Source: G965197715 sp965247615 (GTDB lineage Bacteria; Chloroflexota; Dehalococcoidia; Lucifugimonadales; UBA1127). Taken from it: a stretch of 64,000 bases of DNA. Position 1 is the first letter of the stretch. The number at the start of each line of letters is the position of its first letter. The stretch is from assembly GCA_965247615.1 (NCBI GenBank), contig OZ252022.1, positions 2,790,001 through 2,854,000 of the forward strand. Reading direction: 5' to 3'. Of this stretch, positions 58,890-64,000 are shown one piece after another. The notes under the pieces were generated by a model. The model saw only the letters and a program-made list of their open reading frames with translations. It had not been told where the DNA came from and searched no databases. The translations under genes and the position numbers were made by a program.

Positions 58890-59327
58890 ATGCGAGTCCC
58901 CATGAAGGTTGACTACGGAGTTCGGGCATTGGTGGACTTGGCCCAGAGCGGGAGCGAGGGGCCCGTGCAGGCGGCGCAGATCGCCGCCCGGCAGGGGATT
59001 CCTGAGCCCTACTTGGACCAGCTGATGGCGATTCTGAGCAGGTCTGGATTCGTGCGGAGCCGCCGGGGGCCGCAGGGCGGGCACATCCTGGCAAGGTTGC
59101 CCGAGGACATCTCCCTGGACATGGTGATGGACACCCTGGAGGGCACGGCGGCGCCCCTTGACTGTCTCGACGAGCCCAGCGAGTGTACCCTGTCTGACAC
59201 GTGCGCCCAACGGGGGGTGTGGCACTCGGTGGAGGAGGCCGTCCAGAAGGTGCTTGGTTCTACCACGATTGGCGATCTGGCGCACCGGCAGCAGCAGCTC
59301 GGCAGCCGGGGCATCTACCAGATCTAG
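58890..59327 (+). CDS. Rrf2-family transcriptional regulator with three conserved cysteines
   Basis: The ATG at 58890 gives 145 residues: the Rrf2 winged helix MRVPMKVDYGVRALVDLAQS, AAQIAARQGIPEPYLDQLMA, LSRSGFVRSRRGPQGGHILA, then PLDCLDEPSECTLSDTCAQR. The three cysteines (C-X6-C-X5-C) match the Fe-S-ligand region of IscR/NsrR-type members (C-X5-C-X5-C in IscR), so an iron-sulfur or redox/NO sensor is likely. A CymR-like role in cysteine regulation is suggested by the following moeB and cysM genes. ATG at 58875 is in frame but lacks the ribosome site. Confidence 0.9.
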   Translation: MRVPMKVDYGVRALVDLAQSGSEGPVQAAQIAARQGIPEPYLDQLMAILSRSGFVRSRRGPQGGHILARLPEDISLDMVMDTLEGTAAPLDCLDEPSECTLSDTCAQRGVWHSVEEAVQKVLGSTTIGDLAHRQQQLGSRGIYQI

Positions 59328-59506
59328 CCCGGCAACCCAGGCAGCGAAGCCCTGACACCACGGCCTCTTCCGGCCCGCTCTACGGGGTGCAAGCGCCCGG
59401 AAGCGCAGCGCTGGCGAAGGGGCTTCTGTGTTTCCCGGCCGCGATGGAGGGGAGAAGCCTTGAGAGCGCAAGGGCATGGCGGTCACGAAGAAGAGGAGAT
59501 TGACCA

Positions 59507-60343
59507 ATGAGCACGACGGAAGCCCGGACCTTGACCCCGGAGCAGGTCACCAGGTATAGCCGCCATATCATCATGCCCCAGGTGGGCAGCCAGGGGCAGC
59601 GGAAGCTGATGGACTCCAAGGTCCTCATTGTGGGAGCAGGGGGGCTGGGGTCGCCGTCGGCGGTGTACCTAGCGCTGGCGGGAGTGGGGACGATAGGGAT
59701 CGTGGACTTCGACGTGGTGGACCTGTCCAACCTTCAGCGCCAGATCCTGCACAACAACGAGAGTGTGGGGCGGTCGAAGGTGGTATCAGCGCAGGAGAGC
59801 ATCCGGCGCTATAACCCCGACGTGAACGTGGTGATCCACGAGACGCGGCTGGCGTCTGAAAACGCGATGGAGATTGTGTCCCAGTACGACGTGGTGGTGA
59901 ACGGCGCGGACAATTTCCCGTCGCGCTATCTCGTTAATGACGTGTGCTATCTGCTGAACAAACCGCTCGTGGACGGGAGCATCCTGATCTTCGACGGGCA
60001 GGCGACGGTGTACCTGCCTGGCAAGGGGTGCTACCGGTGCCTGTTTCCAGCGCCGCCTCCGCCGGGGGCGGTGCCCAACTGCGCCGAAGCGGGGGTGCTG
60101 GGCGCCCTGACGGGCCTGGTGGGGAGCATCCAAGCGACGGAAACGTTGAAGCTGCTGCTGGGCATTGGGGAGACGCTGTCCAGCCGGCTGCTGCTGATCG
60201 ACGCCCTGAACATGGAGTTCCGCACGGTGAAGATCCGGCAGAACCCGAAGTGCCCTTTGTGCGGGGCGGAGCCGACGGTGACGGAGCTCATAGACTACGA
60301 GGTGTTCTGCGGGCTCCCCTCGGGGAGCGCAGTGACGGGCTAG
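59507..60343 (+). CDS. moeB: MoeB/ThiF-family sulfur-carrier adenylyltransferase
   Basis: This 278-residue E1-like enzyme has RYSRHIIMPQVGSQGQRKLM, the ATP-binding VLIVGAGGLGSPSAVYLALA, VDLSNLQRQILHNNESVGRS, the aspartate in VVNGADNFPSRYLVND, a catalytic-type cysteine in VPNCAEAGVLG, and zinc-binding pairs GCYRCLFP and KCPLCGAE. It lacks the C-terminal rhodanese domain of MoeZ. It adenylates the C-terminal glycine of ThiS, MoaD or CysO. Lying 79 bp before a cysteine synthase gene, it may serve thiocarboxylate-dependent cysteine synthesis; molybdopterin synthesis (moaC, moaA at 63059-64000) is the alternative. Confidence 0.9.
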   Translation: MSTTEARTLTPEQVTRYSRHIIMPQVGSQGQRKLMDSKVLIVGAGGLGSPSAVYLALAGVGTIGIVDFDVVDLSNLQRQILHNNESVGRSKVVSAQESIRRYNPDVNVVIHETRLASENAMEIVSQYDVVVNGADNFPSRYLVNDVCYLLNKPLVDGSILIFDGQATVYLPGKGCYRCLFPAPPPPGAVPNCAEAGVLGALTGLVGSIQATETLKLLLGIGETLSSRLLLIDALNMEFRTVKIRQNPKCPLCGAEPTVTELIDYEVFCGLPSGSAVTG

Positions 60344-60421
60344 GCAGGACTGCCAGGGATTGCGCACACCCCCGCCGGCGTGGCGCGCCGGTTGGCGGCG
60401 GGCCGGGAGTAGCAGCGAAGT

Positions 60422-61456
60422 ATGCAGCGTGAAGGACCCCATACGGCTCCGGGGCGCGGCCCCGGGGGCACGAGCCCGGAGTTGGATACGGGCGGGGTCC
60501 AGGGGTTTGAGACCGGGAAGCTGAAGCGCAGTATTCTCGACACGGTGGGCAATACGCCCCTCGTGTACCTTCCACAGATAAGCCCCAAGCCCGGGGTGCG
60601 CCTCTTTGCGAAGCTGGAGGGGAACAACCCGACGGGCAGTGTGAAGGACCGCATCGCCAAGTACATGATCGAGAAGGCTGAGCGGGAGGGGGCGCTGACC
60701 CCCGGCCAGACGGTCTTGGAGCCCACCAGCGGCAATACGGGGATTGGCCTCGCCATGGTGTGCAAGGTCAAGGGCTACGGGCTGAAGGTCGTGATGCCAG
60801 GGAGCGTGAGCCCCGAGCGGAGCCAGCTCCTGCGGGCGTACGGGGCGGAGATCGAGTACAGCGACGCCAACTTCGGCACCAACCACTCGATCATTGTGGC
60901 CCAGAAGATGGTGGAGAATGAGCCGGGCCGGTACTTCATGCCGTACCAGTACGGCAACGAAGCGAACCCGCTGGCGCACTACGAGACGACGGCGGTGGAG
61001 ATCCTGGAGGCGCTGCCGGAGATAGACGTGTTCGTGGCCGGCCTCGGCACGGGGGGCACGCTGATGGGGGTGGGGCGGCGGCTGAAGGAGCACAACCCCG
61101 CCATTCGCGTGGTGGCGGTGGCCCCGCACCCGGACGACGTTATCCAGGGGCTGCGCAGCCTGGAGGAGGGCTTCATCCCGCCCATCCTGGACCTGTCGCT
61201 GCTCGACTCCCGCATCATGATCGAGAGCACGCACGCGCTTGGCATGACGCGGGAGCTGATGGAGCAGGAAGGCGTGTTTGCGGGGGTCTCCTCGGGGGCG
61301 GTGATGGCGTGTGCGGTGCGGGTGGCGCAGCGGATGGAGAAGGGGAACATTGTGTGCCTGCTGGCGGACGGCGGGTGGAAGTACCTGAGCCTGGACCTGT
61401 GGACACGCTCCTCGCCCGACCTGGAGAGGGACATCAGAGGCAAGGTGCTGTGGTAG
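60422..61456 (+). CDS. cysM: Cysteine synthase (CysM/CysK family)
   Basis: This 344-residue PLP enzyme has an unusual 36-residue N-terminal extension (MQREGPHTAPGRGPGGTSPE onward) before the normal start KRSILDTVGNTPLVYLPQI. PLP-binding lysine is in NNPTGSVKDRIAKYM, the phosphate/substrate loop in VLEPTSGNTGIGLAMV, the glycine loop in VAGLGTGGTLMGVGRRLK, and the serine near the pyridine nitrogen in GVSSGAVMACAV. It makes cysteine from O-acetylserine or O-phosphoserine with sulfide or a thiocarboxylated carrier. The moeB neighbour hints at the carrier route known from the mycobacterial CysO-CysM system; no cysO or mec gene is adjacent. Confidence 0.92.
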   Translation: MQREGPHTAPGRGPGGTSPELDTGGVQGFETGKLKRSILDTVGNTPLVYLPQISPKPGVRLFAKLEGNNPTGSVKDRIAKYMIEKAEREGALTPGQTVLEPTSGNTGIGLAMVCKVKGYGLKVVMPGSVSPERSQLLRAYGAEIEYSDANFGTNHSIIVAQKMVENEPGRYFMPYQYGNEANPLAHYETTAVEILEALPEIDVFVAGLGTGGTLMGVGRRLKEHNPAIRVVAVAPHPDDVIQGLRSLEEGFIPPILDLSLLDSRIMIESTHALGMTRELMEQEGVFAGVSSGAVMACAVRVAQRMEKGNIVCLLADGGWKYLSLDLWTRSSPDLERDIRGKVLW

Positions 61457-61637
61457 GGAGCGTGCCGCTGGGCCCGGCAGACGCCTGCCCCGCGCTGCTA
61501 CGATGGCGCCCGTCGCCCGGGCAGACTGGCTGGATGCGCGGGGCTGACAACGGGTCTCCGCCGCTGTGGCGGACGCCGAGTGACGGGGCCTACGGCGGGG
61601 GCGGGGGCGGCTTCGGCGGCTGCGCAAAGGAGCATGC

Positions 61638-62918
61638 GTGAAGAGGAGTTCGAGCTCCCCGGCGGAGTCCCCTCCGAAGGCGGTCCCATTCGCGGCGCTG
61701 CGCCACGGCGCCTTTCGCGGCTACTTCCTGACGGGTCTGCCCTCCATGATGGGGGACAACGTCGAGCACGTCATCAGCTACTGGGTGATGTTTCAGGCGT
61801 TCCATTCGCCGGCGCTGGCGGGGTTCGCGGTGATCAGCCACTGGGCGCCCTTCCTGCTCTTCGGGGTGCACTTTGGGATGCTGGCGGACCGGTTCGACTG
61901 CCGGAAGATCATACAGGTGTCGCAGGCGGCGTCCATCGGGTTGTCGATGACGTGGGCGCTCCTGTTCCTGACGGGCAGCCTGCAGATGTGGCACGCGGTA
62001 GTCCTGCTGATACTCCACGGGCTCTCCGGGACGTTCCGGGCGCCGGCGACGCAGATCATCATCCACGACATCGTGGGGCCGGAGCACCTCCAGAGCGCGG
62101 TGCGCATGAACGCGATGGCGCGCCACCTGGGACTGCTGCTCGGCCCGGCCATCGGGGGAGGGCTGCTGTACTTCCTGGGGCCCTCCTACGGCCTGATGGT
62201 GAACGCGTCGCTGTTTCTGCCCCTTGTTGCGTGGCTGCTGGTCACGCCCTATACGGGCCACCTGCGGGAGGGGTTGAGCCGGGATGTGGCGAAGGCGGGG
62301 GTGCTGGAAGCGGTGCGGGTGCTGCGGGAGGTGGCTGAGAACCGGACCATCCTGGCGATGATCGGCCTGGCGGGGTTCAGCTCTCTTCTGGTGGGCAGCG
62401 CGTTCCAGCCGCAGATGCCCCAGTTCGCCGAGGACCTGGGGGCGGACAACCAGGGTCTGCTGTACAGCGCCTTGCTGGCGGCGCACGGGGCCGGGGCCGC
62501 CGCCGGGGGACTGGCCCTGGAGGGCACGGGGGTGCTGCAGGCCCGGGCGCGCACGGCGATTGTGCTGGCGGGTCTGTGGTGCGTATCCATCGTGGTGTTC
62601 GCCGCGGCGACGCACTTCGCGGTCGCCCTGGCGGCCCTGTTCGTGGGCGGCGCCCTGAACCTGGCGTTCAGCGCCATGTCGATGACGCTGGTCCAGCTCC
62701 AAGCGCCCCCGCAGAAGCGGGGCCGAGTGCTTGGGTTGTTCAACATGGCGCAGCTGGGGCTTCGCGTGGGCAGCGGGGTGACCGTGGGGGTGTGGGGAGC
62801 GTGGATAGGGATTCACTGGTCGCTGGGAATCAGCTCGGCAGTCCTGTTGGCGGTTACGATGGGCCTCCTGTTGCTGGTGTCCATGAGCAGTCGGCCGGTG
62901 GTGACGAGCCGGACCTAG
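61638..62918 (+). CDS. MFS transporter, EntS-like exporter family
   Basis: This 426-residue inner-membrane protein has about 11 to 12 spans: FRGYFLTGLPSMMGDNVEHV, FGVHFGMLADRFDCRKIIQV (motif A), LLILHGLSGTFRAPATQIII, IVGPEHLQSAVRMNAMARHL, GLLLGPAIGGGLLYFLGPSY and a C-half with VGGALNLAFSAMSMTLVQLQ and APPQKRGRVLGLFNMAQLGL. This is the MFS_3/EntS pattern, usually drug or siderophore efflux. The start ATG lies 10 bases after AAAGGAG (ATG preceded by CATGCGTG region). Convergent with moaC. Confidence 0.85.
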   Translation: MKRSSSSPAESPPKAVPFAALRHGAFRGYFLTGLPSMMGDNVEHVISYWVMFQAFHSPALAGFAVISHWAPFLLFGVHFGMLADRFDCRKIIQVSQAASIGLSMTWALLFLTGSLQMWHAVVLLILHGLSGTFRAPATQIIIHDIVGPEHLQSAVRMNAMARHLGLLLGPAIGGGLLYFLGPSYGLMVNASLFLPLVAWLLVTPYTGHLREGLSRDVAKAGVLEAVRVLREVAENRTILAMIGLAGFSSLLVGSAFQPQMPQFAEDLGADNQGLLYSALLAAHGAGAAAGGLALEGTGVLQARARTAIVLAGLWCVSIVVFAAATHFAVALAALFVGGALNLAFSAMSMTLVQLQAPPQKRGRVLGLFNMAQLGLRVGSGVTVGVWGAWIGIHWSLGISSAVLLAVTMGLLLLVSMSSRPVVTSRT

Positions 62919-63058
62919 CCCCGAGGGAAGGTCCAGCGCGAGGAAGCGCCCCGCGAGGGGCCGCAGCCCGCCCCTGAAATCGTCGGTGACGGAAGGCGGC
63001 GTGAACACCCTGGCGCAGTCGCCCTAGTCCGACCGGCGCCGGGATGTTCAGAGGTTCC

Positions 63059-63565
<507 letters not shown>

Positions 63566-63605
63566 GATCTCCTCCTAGCCCATCATACACTCGAGGTTTG
63601 GCCGG

Positions 63606-63662
63606 CTAGCCCCCGATGTAGTCCATCTCCACCTTGCGCGGGGGTGGACTTGTGGGGGCGAC
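63606..63662 (-). pseudogene. Duplicated 3'-terminal fragment of moaA
   Basis: Immediately after the moaA stop, a minus-strand frame between two stops reads VAPTSPPPRKVEMDYIGG. It repeats the C-terminus of the real MoaA, APAQRKVEMYHIGG. Only about 18 codons are present and no start exists. The Gly-Gly C-terminus, needed for MoaA function, is therefore encoded twice in tandem, one copy untranslated. Confidence 0.7.
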
Positions 63663-64000
63663 CTATCCTCCGATGTGGTACATCTCGACCTTGCGCTGGG
63701 CTGGAGCTGGGGTGGAGGCGCGCTCCTCCGAGTAGCGGTCGCTGCGGAGGCGCCAGAGGTTGGCGATGCGCTCCGCCAGCTCGTCGTCCGAGGCGCCGGA
63801 GCGGAGGCGGCGCTTCAGGTCGTAGCCGATGCTGGCGAAGAGGCAGGTGTAGAGCTGGCCCTCTGGGGAGAGGCGGAGGCGGGTGCAGTCGCCGCAGAAG
63901 GGTTTGGTGACGGAGGCGATGACGCCGATTTCGCCATTGCCGTCCGCATAGCGATAGCGCAGGGCGACCTCGCCGGTGTAGTTGGGCTCCAGGGGCACGA
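63663..64000 (-). CDS. moaA: GTP 3',8-cyclase MoaA, C-terminal part (cut by window edge)
   Basis: The last 112 residues of MoaA are seen. PLEPNYTGEVALRYRYADGN leads to FCGDCTRLRLSPEGQLYTCL, the C-X2-C-X13-C motif holding the second 4Fe-4S cluster that binds GTP. The end is RKVEMYHIGG, with the conserved Gly-Gly tail. The radical-SAM N-terminal half lies beyond the right edge. It acts before MoaC in molybdenum-cofactor synthesis and is encoded upstream of moaC on the same strand. Confidence 0.93.
   Translation of the reverse strand, partial: VPLEPNYTGEVALRYRYADGNGEIGVIASVTKPFCGDCTRLRLSPEGQLYTCLFASIGYDLKRRLRSGASDDELAERIANLWRLRSDRYSEERASTPAPAQRKVEMYHIGG

Overview
The window is high-GC chromosomal DNA from a free-living bacterium. 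The gene set includes two luciferase-like (LLM) flavin/F420-type oxidoreductases, an F420-0:glutamate ligase, HyuA/HyuB, a D-amino-acid oxidase-like enzyme, D-aminoacylase, a DUF2298 membrane giant, an R3H/AAA ATPase and PdxS/PdxT. This mix fits a heterotrophic Chloroflexota of the Dehalococcoidia/SAR202 kind. That assignment is inference from gene content; the window has no rRNA or other decisive marker.

Layout. 1-3842 (all minus): an edge-truncated methyltransferase and a catabolic row of DAO-type oxidase, HpaI-type aldolase and LLM oxidoreductase, led by an unusual 11-bp inverted repeat. 3843-6480: an AT-rich accessory island with an IS3-family transposase remnant, a single-span membrane protein, a decayed TolB-like propeller gene and a small HEXXH protein. 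6484-14430: ketopantoate reductase, acyl-CoA synthetase and divergent malate synthase on minus, facing two GlcG/HbpS-type genes and a penicillin-acylase-family hydrolase on plus. 14506-24965: SurE, then pdxS-pdxT-GNAT-R3H ATPase, a MITE-like repeat block, tmk, a CorC/CNNM-type protein, tilS and tenA. 25090-32641: cofE, a small HELAH protein, hyuA-unknown-hyuB and an aldehyde dehydrogenase. 32642-33657 is a 1-kb gene-free stretch with several copies of GC-rich palindromic repeats. 33658-38543: MFS carrier, ubiE/menG, arsC, a VOC protein and gatC-gatA.

38580-40902 is an AT-richer restriction-modification cassette: C5-cytosine methyltransferase, Eco29kI-like GIY-YIG endonuclease and Vsr repair nuclease, inserted between gatA and sucD with its own promoter. 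40910-43064: sucD/sucC (minus). 43165-47520: a 1451-residue glycosyltransferase/DUF2298 membrane fusion. 47711-49764: DUF1761 protein, HicA/HicB toxin-antitoxin and a second LLM enzyme. 50000-54908 (minus): KtrB, KtrA, a universal stress protein, two more RCK/TrkA proteins and prephenate dehydratase. 55043-58585 (minus): D-aminoacylase, HtrA-like lipoprotein protease and ribosomal protein L25. 58832-61456 (plus): a cysteine-bearing Rrf2 regulator, MoeB/ThiF-type activating enzyme and CysM-type cysteine synthase, a likely sulfur/cysteine module. 61638-64000: MFS exporter, moaC and the 3' end of moaA, followed by a duplicated fragment of moaA's tail.

No tRNA, rRNA or CRISPR array was recognised. 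The most distinctive items are the GIY-YIG/Vsr restriction cassette, the nested inverted-repeat elements at 20161-20559 with relatives elsewhere in the window, the transposase remnant running in frame into a membrane-protein gene, and the Rrf2-MoeB-CysM trio lacking an adjacent sulfur-carrier gene.
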